Of a DNA stretch of 32,299 bases, positions 1-7,835 are shown in pieces; the first letter of the stretch is position 1; the number at the start of each line of letters is the position of its first letter. The DNA is from Arenicellales bacterium (GTDB taxonomy: Bacteria > Pseudomonadota > Gammaproteobacteria > Arenicellales > JAANXG01), in NCBI GenBank assembly GCA_030066885.1, contig JASJAT010000026.1, forward strand, positions 1 through 32,299. The letters run 5' to 3'. A model generated the notes under the pieces. It did not search any database. It was not told the origin of the DNA and saw only the letters and a program-made list of their open reading frames with translations. A program made the position numbers and the translations under genes.

Positions 1-1343
1 ATGAATTGGAGGTTACCGGTGATAGCGAGGTATGGATAAACGGGGTACGCGTCACTGAAAACCGAGTTTTGGAATCAGGCGATCTTCTTGAGTTAGGGCA
101 CACCGGTCCGGTTTTGCGCTTTCGATTGTATCCACCCGGTGTGCTACCGAAGAAATCCCTGGCTGAAGCGCTAGCAGACTCGCTGGATGGGGCAAGGGCC
201 GACGGACGATCAAATATCGGTAAAGCGGGTTGGTTCTTTACTCGTTTTGCACACGATTTGGCCACGCAGACGACCGCGTGGTTTCGCGTATGGGTACTGG
301 TGCTCATTACATTGTTGATACTTAGTATTGTTGTACTCGTAGTGCAGCACTATCGATTCCAAAAACAGTTGTCCACCGAAGCGGTTCGTATTGACGCTAT
401 TGCTAAAGCTTTGGAACAAACTGGTGCCGAAGCGATGAAGAAGGAGGATCTCGTAGAGCTACAAAAAGAAGTAGAGAGCCAACTGGCCGAGGCGGTTCAA
501 CGGGTTGAAACCTTGGAGGCTCGATCAGATGTCCTAGCGCGCATTATTGCTGCGGTAGAAGGATCGATCGCGTTTGTGCAAGGTGCTTATGGGTTTGTAG
601 ACCCTGATTCCGGAAAACCATTGCGATATATAGAGCCGGAAGAAGGGATTTACTTGTTCACTTTGGACGAACGAGGCTCTATTGTCGAGCTTTCATTTAC
701 GGGTACTGCCTTCGTCATCTCGGGACAACATGTGTTACTCACCAATAAACATGTTGCCCAACCCTGGTTGGCCGATGAGCGAGCGGAAGTTCCAAAAGAG
801 CATGATCTGGAGCCTGTGATTATTAAAATGAGAGTTTTCTTTCCAGGTATAAAAGAATCCGTAAAAGTTGAGCACTTGACCTCTGCTACCGATGCGGACC
901 TGGCGTTGTTGCAGGTTGGGCAGGATCTGCAGGATATCAACGTCCTCGAGTTGGAAGTCACCAAACCAAAGCCCGGTGACGAAGTGCTAGTGGTGGGGTA
1001 CCCGCTTGGAATGTCGGGTATGTTGGCGCGGGTTAGTCCTAAATTCATGGAAGAAATCACTCCGGATAGCGAGGTCGACATTTGGATGGTGGGAGATCGG
1101 TTGTCTGAGGCCGGTTACATCAAGCCTCTCGCCAGCCGCGGCATCGTCAGTCAACTTTCGGACAACTACATCGTCTATGATGCGGAAACGGCCTTTGGTG
1201 GCAGTGGCGCCCCGGTACTAGATCTGAACGGAAAGGTAGTGGGTATCAATACGGCAATAGTCGAAGGGTTTGGTGGATCAAACCTAGGCATCCTTTCGGT
1301 TTACGCACAAGAACTGCTGATAGAAGCGGCGGAAGAACAATGA
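1..1343 (+). CDS. FHA-domain / transmembrane / trypsin-like serine protease (5' partial)
   Basis: The frame is open to the left edge, so the true start lies outside the window; the TTG at position 6 is only the first in-window start-like codon. Numbering from that codon, residues 1-42 resemble the C-terminal half of a forkhead-associated (FHA, phosphothreonine-binding) domain, with NG, an SGDLLELG turn and a final RFRL strand. One membrane helix lies near residues 94-115, followed by a charged, probably coiled-coil stretch near 120-185. A trypsin-like protease domain of the DegP/HtrA type follows: His249 in TNKHV, Asp298 in DADLALLQ and Ser400 in FGGSGAP form an intact triad. No PDZ domain follows the protease. 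The inferred topology is a cytoplasmic FHA domain and a periplasmic protease, so it could pass a phosphorylation signal across the membrane or respond to envelope stress. The substrate is unknown. The domain order is seen in sequence; the role is inferred. Confidence 0.85.
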   Translation, partial: ELEVTGDSEVWINGVRVTENRVLESGDLLELGHTGPVLRFRLYPPGVLPKKSLAEALADSLDGARADGRSNIGKAGWFFTRFAHDLATQTTAWFRVWVLVLITLLILSIVVLVVQHYRFQKQLSTEAVRIDAIAKALEQTGAEAMKKEDLVELQKEVESQLAEAVQRVETLEARSDVLARIIAAVEGSIAFVQGAYGFVDPDSGKPLRYIEPEEGIYLFTLDERGSIVELSFTGTAFVISGQHVLLTNKHVAQPWLADERAEVPKEHDLEPVIIKMRVFFPGIKESVKVEHLTSATDADLALLQVGQDLQDINVLELEVTKPKPGDEVLVVGYPLGMSGMLARVSPKFMEEITPDSEVDIWMVGDRLSEAGYIKPLASRGIVSQLSDNYIVYDAETAFGGSGAPVLDLNGKVVGINTAIVEGFGGSNLGILSVYAQELLIEAAEEQ

Positions 1344-1435
1344 AGTCCTATCGACCGTATCTTTTTATCTGTTGGCGTCGTGATGCAATACGCGGGTTAG
1401 TGCGATCGGCCACCGTTATGATACGCTGACCCGGA

Positions 1436-1449
1436 TTGATCTGGATCAA
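1436..1449. promoter_or_regulatory. Perfect FNR/ANR-type box before the CNBD gene pair
   Basis: TTGATctggATCAA is a full match to the FNR/ANR/DNR consensus. A -10-like TACAAT at 1471-1476 starts 28.5 bp downstream of the box centre. That places the box near -40.5, as in class II FNR-activated promoters. The first ATG of the downstream gene is at 1509. Confidence 0.75.
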
Positions 1450-1508
1450 TCCAAAGTTCCTTGCAAAGGATACAATAGTTTTTGTTGTTTCAATCAAGAC
1501 GTCACTCA

Positions 1509-2039
1509 ATGGAACCTGAAGACCTCAAACAGCGTTTTCCTGGATTACAGGGGGTTGCACAAGAAGACCTTAAGATTTTGCTCGACACGGTGAAGGTGAC
1601 CGAGATTCCGGCCGACGCAACCATCATTGCACCGGGAACAAAGAGTGATACCTTGTATCTGATTTACAACGGACTCGTGCGAGTCAACCTGGAGTCGGAT
1701 GAAGTAGGTCCGATACTGGGCGAGTTCGGTAGCGGTCAATGGATTGGGGAGATGGGGATGATCCAACCAGACATCGCGTTAGCACGAGTCACCGCCATAG
1801 AAGACAGTACCGTGATTGAGTTGTCGCATGCTGATTTTATGGCTTTGCGTCGTCGCTGCCCAACGCTGACGAGTGTTTTGCTGCAAATCCTATCGGCTGA
1901 TCTGACAGAACGGCTGCGATCGACTATGCAATTCGTTGACAGTGGGGGAGCCAAATCACAGGAAGAGGAGACCAAACATGCCTGGCTCATTGAAGCCGCG
2001 AAACGTTTGATGGGAATCGCCGCGCGAGCGGGAGCTTGA
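1509..2039 (+). CDS. Cyclic-nucleotide-binding-domain protein without HTH (first of a pair)
   Basis: This is a 176-aa protein starting at ATG 1509; an in-frame TTG at 1482 is less likely because it would overlap the expected transcription start. Residues about 15-120 form one Crp-family cNMP-binding beta-roll. The phosphate-binding-cassette region reads GEMGMIQPDIALARVTA, with Arg93 at the usual cassette arginine position. The remaining ~55 residues are helical and charged. No winged-helix/HTH DNA-binding domain is present, and the protein is too short for one, so it is not a CRP/FNR transcription factor. It may be a stand-alone sensor or regulatory subunit. One base separates its TGA from the GTG of the next, related gene, so the two are translationally coupled. 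A perfect FNR-type box lies upstream. Ligand and target are unknown. Confidence 0.85.
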   Translation: MEPEDLKQRFPGLQGVAQEDLKILLDTVKVTEIPADATIIAPGTKSDTLYLIYNGLVRVNLESDEVGPILGEFGSGQWIGEMGMIQPDIALARVTAIEDSTVIELSHADFMALRRRCPTLTSVLLQILSADLTERLRSTMQFVDSGGAKSQEEETKHAWLIEAAKRLMGIAARAGA

Positions 2040-2040
2040 T

Positions 2041-2544
2041 GTGGACCTGGTGGAATTTTTACAAACCGTACCGGCTTTCTCGGACTTCAGTCAGGCTGAG
2101 CTCGATGTTCTTGAACACGCGTTGCGCGTGGACCAAGTCCCTACCGGTCATGTGTTCTTCAAGGAGGGGCAGAAAGGCCACAGTTTGTATATCGTTATGG
2201 AAGGTGAGGTACACGTTTCACGTAAGCATAAGGTAGGGCAAGGTCTGGACGACCTCGGTGTACTAAAGGCAGGAGACGTGTTCGGCCTATTGTCGTTGAT
2301 CGACGATCGTCCCCGTTACTCTACTTGCCGTGCTGTGACACCGGTTACAACCGCCTCATTACCGAAGACAGCGTTTAATCTACTATTCAATTCACACCTT
2401 GCACTGGCAGAGCATTTTCAATACATCGTCGCCTGCCAGTTGGTGCGCGAACTGCGGCGGCTTGATGAAGCTGTTATGAATTCCATTCAGCAAGGTGACG
2501 TAAGCCATTTGCATGATGTTCGAAAGGGAGTATCAGGACCTTGA
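2041..2544 (+). CDS. Cyclic-nucleotide-binding-domain protein without HTH (second of a pair)
   Basis: This is a 167-aa protein with a GTG start, one base after the previous stop codon. It has a single Crp-like beta-roll at residues about 8-120: GHSLYIVMEGEVHVS is the typical central hairpin, and GLLSLIDDRPRYSTCRA (82-98) is the phosphate-binding cassette with Arg92. The C-terminus (about 120-167) is helical, with no recognisable HTH. Same length and architecture as its neighbour suggest an old tandem duplication, although the sequences have diverged widely. The coupled pair may form a heterodimer. The gene ends convergent with the minus-strand gene at 2608, with an imperfect inverted repeat between them. 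Confidence 0.85.
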   Translation: MDLVEFLQTVPAFSDFSQAELDVLEHALRVDQVPTGHVFFKEGQKGHSLYIVMEGEVHVSRKHKVGQGLDDLGVLKAGDVFGLLSLIDDRPRYSTCRAVTPVTTASLPKTAFNLLFNSHLALAEHFQYIVACQLVRELRRLDEAVMNSIQQGDVSHLHDVRKGVSGP

Positions 2545-2553
2545 TGGCAGCGG

Positions 2554-2611
2554 GTAGCTGTTATCTTGTAACTAGTAAACAACTAGAAACTCGCTACTAA
2601 TAACTAGCTAC
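2554..2611. terminator. Imperfect inverted repeat between convergent genes, candidate bidirectional terminator
   Basis: GTAGCTGTTAT at 2554-2564 is the reverse complement, apart from one base missing, of ATAACTAGCTAC at 2600-2611. The right arm overlaps the stop codon of the minus-strand gene. The intervening sequence is AT-rich and contains several AACTAG motifs. There is no classic GC-rich stem with a U-tract, so the terminator role is tentative. Confidence 0.35.
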
Positions 2612-3825
2612 TTTTGAGGTGTCGATGGCTGAGGCTCCAGCCTACTTAGGTATCCACTCGGTATCAGGCTAGTTGCTAACATGACACTGTTGATGTCGAA
2701 ATGCTCGGTCCAGGTACTGCTCTGTTGATGACCCGGCTCTAACCAGAAGCGCTCAATGATTTTCGCCAGTCGATGAAACTTGTTAAGGCTAGTCAGTCGA
2801 GCCAGCAGCTCTTGTGCATTGGAGAATCGGTTACGATGTTGGTCGATTATTTTCTGTGTTTCGTTGATGGCGTGTATACCTATCGCAAGTCCCAGCTCGC
2901 GAAACGCAAGCCGATAGGTTGCGGGATGGTTAAGAACGTCGTCGCGCATAAAGGCATCCAGTCCCACCTCGGCATCTTTCAATAAGGAAGCCAGCCTGAC
3001 CGATTCAATCAAATTTGTTGCGACTACTAGATGTGCAAGTCTGAAGGCATCGGTCAAAAGCCCCCCTATGCCCAGGGCATCATCTGTTGCCCACTGCTTG
3101 CCCTCACACAGGAACCGAAATTCTGCGACTTCTGCATCCAACCAGTATTGCTTTGGTATGTCTTGAAATCTGTTCGTCGTTGCTTGAAGTTGCATGCAGG
3201 TGATCCAACCGTCCAGCGGATCATGTTGACCCATGGATAAGACTAGAGGCCGCGAGAGGTCGATACTCATTTTCCAGTACATGCGTCTCGGTGGGCCCGT
3301 GAGAGGTGTGTAGATGAATGCATTGCACGCCACTTGGGCAAGCTCCAACGCCCATTGCAGATACCGTGACTGTCCAGTTACGCAAGCCGTACAGGCCAAA
3401 GCCTGCATCCATTTGGTCAGGTAATGGAAGTACTGCCCGTCCCGATCCCACTCGAGACGCTCGTCAAAATGCTCATCTACTTTGCGTTCGTTCTCCTTTT
3501 TACCAATTCTCAAACCACCGCGAGTGGGGTGCTTGATACCTTCATGCTCAGTGAGTCCACTAATCCATCCGGTGCGGAGATCCTTGTCGCTGTGTCGTCC
3601 CAGGATACCGTGAACCTGATCAACGAGACGCAACGCGGTTTCCAAGTGATCTTTAACATTTGTTTGGCGATGGAGTTCAAGGTAGTTGCAGACCGCAAAC
3701 GCATCAGTCCAGAGGTAACGGCGGGGTGGTTGCGCAGGCGAAGTCAGGCCGGTACGTTCGGCATACTCGGCCATAATATTTTCTGCTACCCGTATGTTTT
3801 CCATAGAGCAAACAGGACCATCCAC
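2608..3825 (-). CDS. Uncharacterised all-alpha protein, possibly six-hairpin glycosidase-like
   Basis: The reading gives 405 aa from a GTG at 3825, or 398 aa from the ATG at 3804; neither has a good ribosome-binding site. There is no signal peptide and no membrane segment. The sequence is rich in Trp/Tyr/Asp-containing helices, with conserved-looking blocks such as YLWTDAFAVCNYL, GGLRIGK, DERLEWDRDGQYFHYLTKWM and SMGQHDPLDGW. Repeating helical hairpins with these aromatic/acidic turns recall (alpha/alpha)n toroid proteins such as six-hairpin glycosidases. I cannot identify a catalytic pair and do not assign an activity. It lies 65 bp downstream of an hsp20 gene on the same strand, so it may share that transcript. 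The frame stays open for about 30 codons upstream of the GTG without another usual start codon. Confidence 0.75.
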   Translation of the reverse strand: MDGPVCSMENIRVAENIMAEYAERTGLTSPAQPPRRYLWTDAFAVCNYLELHRQTNVKDHLETALRLVDQVHGILGRHSDKDLRTGWISGLTEHEGIKHPTRGGLRIGKKENERKVDEHFDERLEWDRDGQYFHYLTKWMQALACTACVTGQSRYLQWALELAQVACNAFIYTPLTGPPRRMYWKMSIDLSRPLVLSMGQHDPLDGWITCMQLQATTNRFQDIPKQYWLDAEVAEFRFLCEGKQWATDDALGIGGLLTDAFRLAHLVVATNLIESVRLASLLKDAEVGLDAFMRDDVLNHPATYRLAFRELGLAIGIHAINETQKIIDQHRNRFSNAQELLARLTSLNKFHRLAKIIERFWLEPGHQQSSTWTEHFDINSVMLATSLIPSGYLSRLEPQPSTPQK

Positions 3826-3890
3826 CGCTGGGTGGAACTCGAGCGCAGTCCCGCACTCTTCGTTTTGGGTAAAGTAATCCTCTTTTAACC

Positions 3891-4349
3891 CTAGGTAACC
3901 TTGATTTTCCTGACGTTACCTTCAGTGGCTCTGTAGGGTACGTTGATTTTTAGAACGCCTTTTTCAAACCTCGCTTTAACCTTGTCGTGTTCGACATCCG
4001 CCGGCAATACAAAACTACGTTCAAATCGACCGTACCGGCGTTCTCTGAAAATATAGTTCTTTCCTGTTTCCTCTCTCTCATCCCGTTTCTCACCGCGAAC
4101 GATCAATCGGCCGGAGTCAATCGCCACCTCCACGTCGCTTTCATCCATCCCCGGCAGTTCGAGATTGTAGTTAAGAGCGTTCTCCGTTTCCGACAAATCA
4201 GCATCGGCGGCGACAGGACGGTCTACTGGGTGTCTAGATTCACCCTCATGATACTGACCGATCTTATCCCACATGTCTTCCAATAGATTAGAAATCTTTT
4301 CTTTGAAGCTTTCCTTTGTCTTCACTTTGATCTTTTTGGACTTACCCAT
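3891..4349 (-). CDS. hsp20: Small heat-shock protein, Hsp20/alpha-crystallin family
   Basis: This is a 152-aa ATP-independent holdase chaperone that binds unfolding proteins and keeps them competent for refolding by DnaK/ClpB. The start is the ATG at 4349, preceded by GGAGG at a good distance; a longer frame to 4412 has no such signal. The N-terminal ~50 residues are basic and then amphipathic (KSKKIKVKTKESFKEKI, then a Trp-containing helix). The alpha-crystallin domain spans about 55-150, with NLELPGMDESDVEV, RERRYGRFERSFVLP and the hallmark ARFEKGVLKINVP. The usual C-terminal IxI motif is represented only by the terminal KIKV. It lies 123 bp downstream of a second hsp20 gene on the same strand. 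Confidence 0.95.
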   Translation of the reverse strand: MGKSKKIKVKTKESFKEKISNLLEDMWDKIGQYHEGESRHPVDRPVAADADLSETENALNYNLELPGMDESDVEVAIDSGRLIVRGEKRDEREETGKNYIFRERRYGRFERSFVLPADVEHDKVKARFEKGVLKINVPYRATEGNVRKIKVT

Positions 4350-4472
4350 AGTATGCCTCCGTTCGACAGAGATCAGCGTTAGATTGTGGCCAGTGGTGGC
4401 AACTACAGCCACCTATTAAGCGGGATCGTCCACCGCTCCATAGGCGACTGGTATTACAATGGCAGACAGATT

Positions 4473-5057
4473 TTAGGTTTTTCCCACGCTAATCTTACGG
4501 CCACGTTTTTTTTCCCCCGTCCTCGGGATCTCCACGCTGAGCACACCTTTGTCAAAGCGTGCGTTGATCTTGTCTGCGTCGGCATCCTGAGGCAGCCGCA
4601 ATGAACGTCGGAATTCACCATAACGACGTTCCTGTACGTAATAGTCCTTTTTCTTCTCTTCGCGCTCCTCGCGCTTATTACCCTCAATGGTCAACACGTC
4701 ATCGGTCACATTGACTTCCAAATCCTTTTCATCCATGCCTGGTAGCTCAGCGGTTATTTCATAGCCTTTGTCGGTCTCGCTCATGTCTACTGTCGGTGTA
4801 CGCATGAAGCCCTTCAATCCGAATCCGGGTTCGACATCCCACAGTTGTCCAATCCTAGGCCACCGATCCGGCCAACCTTGAAAATAGCGGTCAAACATAT
4901 CGTCGATCTGATCACGTAATCCCATCAACGGACGCAACAACTCAGATTCGCCTACCGGCACCGGGGACGCTTCCTTACCTTTCGTGGTTTTTGCTTTTTT
5001 GGCTGCTTTTTTAGCAGTCTTCTTTGCAGCTTTCTTGCTAGTCTTAGCCTTTGCCAT
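4473..5057 (-). CDS. hsp20: Small heat-shock protein, Hsp20 family, with Lys/Ala-rich N-terminal tail
   Basis: This is a 194-aa holdase chaperone. ATG 5057 is preceded by GGAGG. Residues 1-30 are almost entirely Lys, Ala and Thr, with AKK-type repeats like those of histone-H1-like tails, which is unusual for the family. Residues about 38-80 form the ordinary amphipathic sHSP N-terminus (LLRPLMGLRDQIDDMFDRYF). The alpha-crystallin domain covers about 85-185, with ELPGMDEKDLEVNV, ERRYGEFRRSLRLP and ARFDKGVLSVEIP. It shares the ELPGMDE and ERRYG signatures with the neighbouring Hsp20, so the two are paralogues. A perfect FNR-type box lies about 65-80 bp upstream of its start. Confidence 0.95.
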   Translation of the reverse strand: MAKAKTSKKAAKKTAKKAAKKAKTTKGKEASPVPVGESELLRPLMGLRDQIDDMFDRYFQGWPDRWPRIGQLWDVEPGFGLKGFMRTPTVDMSETDKGYEITAELPGMDEKDLEVNVTDDVLTIEGNKREEREEKKKDYYVQERRYGEFRRSLRLPQDADADKINARFDKGVLSVEIPRTGEKKRGRKISVGKT

Positions 5058-5122
5058 CTCGTTTAAACCTCCATCGGGATCAATTTATAAAATCATTTTT
5101 CCATATTTCGTAAGGATCGGTG

Positions 5123-5136
5123 TTGATATGGATCAA
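5123..5136. promoter_or_regulatory. Perfect FNR/ANR-type box in the hsp20 / thioredoxin-like divergent region
   Basis: TTGATatggATCAA matches the FNR consensus exactly. Towards hsp20 (minus strand), AAAAAT at 5100-5095 starts 29.5 bp from the box centre, and a better -10, TATAAA, lies at 5089-5084. Towards the plus-strand gene the box overlaps the proposed ATG (5128) and no -10 is visible at the right distance. It more probably controls hsp20. Confidence 0.65.
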
Positions 5137-6342
5137 CCAAATCCTACCGGTTTTCACAGGCGGATGTACTTGTTGATGAACTTTTTTCACAATAAGCTGG
5201 CCAAGTCATTTTGCTTGACTATCTTGTTGTTAGTCGGTTTACCGACTCAGGCGAAGGAGCATGTTGATTCCGAGGCGGATTCCGAGGAATGCCAAACCAT
5301 CGTCATATTTCACCGCCCTAACTGTCCGCACTGTGGCCGTGCACTCGACTTTCTGGCCGACCTAAAGAAGCAGCATCCATCTGTGACGATAACAAAGTTG
5401 GACATCAACGAATCCCCCGAAATCAGACATCGGTTTATTGTTCTTAATCAGAAACTGAAAGTTCAAAGGCCGGGTGTGCCTTCGTTTCTGATCTGCGAGA
5501 ACTTTCTGGTTGGCTTCGACACTGCACAGACGACTGGTGTGGAAATCAAGCGTTTCTTGCGTTTAGAAACTGGCCCCGCTCCCCCCCAGCCTCCTCACTC
5601 GGGTTGGGTCGAAATCCCCTGGCTCGGAGCCATAGACATAAACAATATGGGGCTACCTCTGTTTACCGTAACGATGGGCCTCATTGATGGATTCAATCCA
5701 TGTGCCATGTGGGTGCTGCTGTTTCTTTTGTCTTTATTGGTACATCTTAAAGATCGCCGTCGAATCGTTCTGATTGCTGGAACGTTCGTGCTCGTAAGCG
5801 GCGTCGTGTACTTTGCCTTCATGGCGGCATGGCTCAACTTATTCCTCGTTGTTGGTGTATCCCGCAGTTTGCAGATCAGCGTCGGGATACTGGCAATCGT
5901 CATCGGTGCGGTCAATGTCAAAGATTTCTTTGCCATCAGCGAGGGGTTTTCGCTCACCATTCCAGACTCGGCTAAACCCGGGATCTACGCTCGGGTTCGT
6001 CGCATTATCAACGCAGAAAACCTTGCGGCGGCGCTGACTGGTGTCACCGTACTAGCGGTGTTGGTCAATTTGATCGAATTGCTTTGTACAGCCGGGTTGC
6101 CGGCAGTCTATACGCAAATCCTCGTATCGCATGATCTCGATACAACGGGCCACTATGGTTACCTGCTGTTGTACAACGTTGCCTACATGATTGATGACGC
6201 ACTAATGGTCGGTATAGTTGTCTATACCCTGAGCCACTACAAGTTGGGAGAAAAATACGGTCGCTGGCTTAAACTTGTCAGCGGCTGTGTTATCGCTGGA
6301 TTAGGCACGCTCCTCGTTTTTGCACCTCAGTTACTGTTCTAA
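5128..6342 (+). CDS. Thioredoxin-like domain fused to CcdA/DsbD-like membrane domain
   Basis: This is a 404-aa membrane thiol-redox protein. The start used is ATG 5128, with AAGGA 11 bases upstream; ATG 5164 and 5176 are alternatives. The region upstream of 5128 is antisense to hsp20's Lys/Ala tail and is not part of this gene. A hydrophobic signal or anchor lies near residues 25-42. A glutaredoxin/thioredoxin-like domain (about 55-140) carries a CPHC active site at 66-69 and a cis-Pro-type VPSFLI segment. About six membrane helices follow from residue 170 on. Cys192 (GFNPCAMW) and Cys320 (IELLCTAGLP) match the paired membrane cysteines of CcdA/DsbD-type electron carriers. The inferred role is to pass reducing power from cytoplasmic thioredoxin to the periplasmic CPHC domain. 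The partner is unknown. Confidence 0.85.
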   Translation: MDQPNPTGFHRRMYLLMNFFHNKLAKSFCLTILLLVGLPTQAKEHVDSEADSEECQTIVIFHRPNCPHCGRALDFLADLKKQHPSVTITKLDINESPEIRHRFIVLNQKLKVQRPGVPSFLICENFLVGFDTAQTTGVEIKRFLRLETGPAPPQPPHSGWVEIPWLGAIDINNMGLPLFTVTMGLIDGFNPCAMWVLLFLLSLLVHLKDRRRIVLIAGTFVLVSGVVYFAFMAAWLNLFLVVGVSRSLQISVGILAIVIGAVNVKDFFAISEGFSLTIPDSAKPGIYARVRRIINAENLAAALTGVTVLAVLVNLIELLCTAGLPAVYTQILVSHDLDTTGHYGYLLLYNVAYMIDDALMVGIVVYTLSHYKLGEKYGRWLKLVSGCVIAGLGTLLVFAPQLLF

Positions 6343-6368
6343 TAATTTTTTTCTCTTTGAAATACCTA

Positions 6369-7820
6369 CTAACCTAACACCCACTTCCCCAAAGCCATGA
6401 CGGCGAGGGCAACGATGACGATACCGATGATGTCGAGAATTGCACCAGCCCGGAGCATATGCCGTATCTCCAATGAACCACTTCCAAAGACAATCGCGTT
6501 GGGTGGGGTGGCAACCGGCAGCATGAACCCAAGAGTCGCGAACAAGGCTACTGGCAGAGCTAACAAGATCGCTGGCTCCCCCATCCCTACAGCGGTTGCA
6601 CCGGCGATGGGAAGAAACACAGCGGCCATCGCGGTGTTACTGGCCAATTCACCGACAAAAACGATAAGGACACCGATAGCTAATAGTAAAAGGAAAAAGG
6701 GTAGGGTCTGCAGCTCGGCCAATCGATTACCGGCCCAAACGGCTAAATCCGAATCCCCAATCGCTGTAGCCAAAGCGAGGCCACCGCCAAACAGAATTAA
6801 CACATCCCAACGAATGCCAACGGCTTCCTTCCACGACAAAAGAAACCGTCCACGCTTGAAGTCCACCGGCAGCAGAAAGAGCAGGAGCGCCCCTGTCATT
6901 GCAATACCTGCGTCGGACAGGTAGAGCCCTGGCAAAACCGTCGCCAGTATGGGACGAAAAATCCAGGCGGCAGCAACCAGCACCACCAAACTTGCCAGGA
7001 GGAATTCGGCTCGCGACATCGAGGTGAGAGCTTTAAGTTTTTCATTGATGATCTCGGCCGCTTGACGGGATTGTTCTTTACCCACACGAAAAGCAATGTG
7101 GGTCAGTACAAACCAAGAGGTCGGTAACAAGATCAACACGATCGGTACACCGACCAACATCCATTTAAAGAAACCGATCTCGATACCATGGGATTCGGCC
7201 ATAAACGCCGCGAAAAGGGCATTGGGTGGCGTGCCGATCAAAGTTCCTATGCCCCCAATAGTCGCGGCATAAGCAATGCCAAGTAACAGTGCTGGCACAA
7301 CATTCTCCGCTTGGTTTTGACGATGGTCCTGGAAAGTTGTTGCCAGAGACAGGCCAATCGGGAGCATAACCATCGCCGTTGCAGTGTTACTGACCCACAT
7401 GCTGAGAAAGGCAGTGACCGCCATGATGGCGGCAATCACGCGCGGGGGACTCGAACCGGCGAAATAGAGGACATTCAACGCAAACCTTTTATCCAACCCC
7501 CAGACGTTCATGGCACGGGCCAAAAGAAAACCGCCAAGGAAAAGAAATATTAGAGGGTGGGCATAAGAGGTCGTGGTAGTTTCAATGCTTTGATTGCCGA
7601 GAATTGGAAATATGACTACGGGTAAAAGTGCTGTCACGGCAAGCGGTAGCGCCTCTGTCATCCACCAAACGGCCATCCATAAAGCTATCGCTGCAGTCCA
7701 CCAACCCTGTTGAGATAATCCCTCAGGCGGCGGGCTCACCAAAAGTACTGTCGCAATTGTTGGGCCGGCGAAAAGGCCAATTAGGCGGTGCAGTGGAAAA
7801 CCGCGTTGCTTTTTAGGCAT
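6369..7820 (-). CDS. DASS/SLC13-family sodium:anion symporter
   Basis: This is a 483-aa inner-membrane transporter with about 11-12 hydrophobic helices and no signal peptide. The family takes up dicarboxylates (succinate, malate, fumarate), and some members take up sulfate or phosphate, with Na+. The two inverted halves each carry the diagnostic Ser-Asn-Thr motif: SNTATAMVMLPIG and SNTAMAAVFLPI. The following GTPPNALFAAF and ATPPNAIVFGSG complete the substrate/Na+ sites. The substrate cannot be told from sequence; C4-dicarboxylates are the most common. It is convergent with the thioredoxin-like gene (26 bp gap). Its short upstream region holds three 11-bp phased repeats. Confidence 0.92.
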   Translation of the reverse strand: MPKKQRGFPLHRLIGLFAGPTIATVLLVSPPPEGLSQQGWWTAAIALWMAVWWMTEALPLAVTALLPVVIFPILGNQSIETTTTSYAHPLIFLFLGGFLLARAMNVWGLDKRFALNVLYFAGSSPPRVIAAIMAVTAFLSMWVSNTATAMVMLPIGLSLATTFQDHRQNQAENVVPALLLGIAYAATIGGIGTLIGTPPNALFAAFMAESHGIEIGFFKWMLVGVPIVLILLPTSWFVLTHIAFRVGKEQSRQAAEIINEKLKALTSMSRAEFLLASLVVLVAAAWIFRPILATVLPGLYLSDAGIAMTGALLLFLLPVDFKRGRFLLSWKEAVGIRWDVLILFGGGLALATAIGDSDLAVWAGNRLAELQTLPFFLLLLAIGVLIVFVGELASNTAMAAVFLPIAGATAVGMGEPAILLALPVALFATLGFMLPVATPPNAIVFGSGSLEIRHMLRAGAILDIIGIVIVALAVMALGKWVLG

Positions 7821-7835
7821 ACGTTGTTAGATCAG

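Noticed and set aside
4984-5127. N-terminal extension of the thioredoxin-like protein, giving a hydrophobic leader
   Set aside because: It is exactly antisense to the Lys/Ala-rich start of hsp20; AAG/GCC codons read backwards give Leu/Phe/Ala. ATG 5128 or later is the real start.
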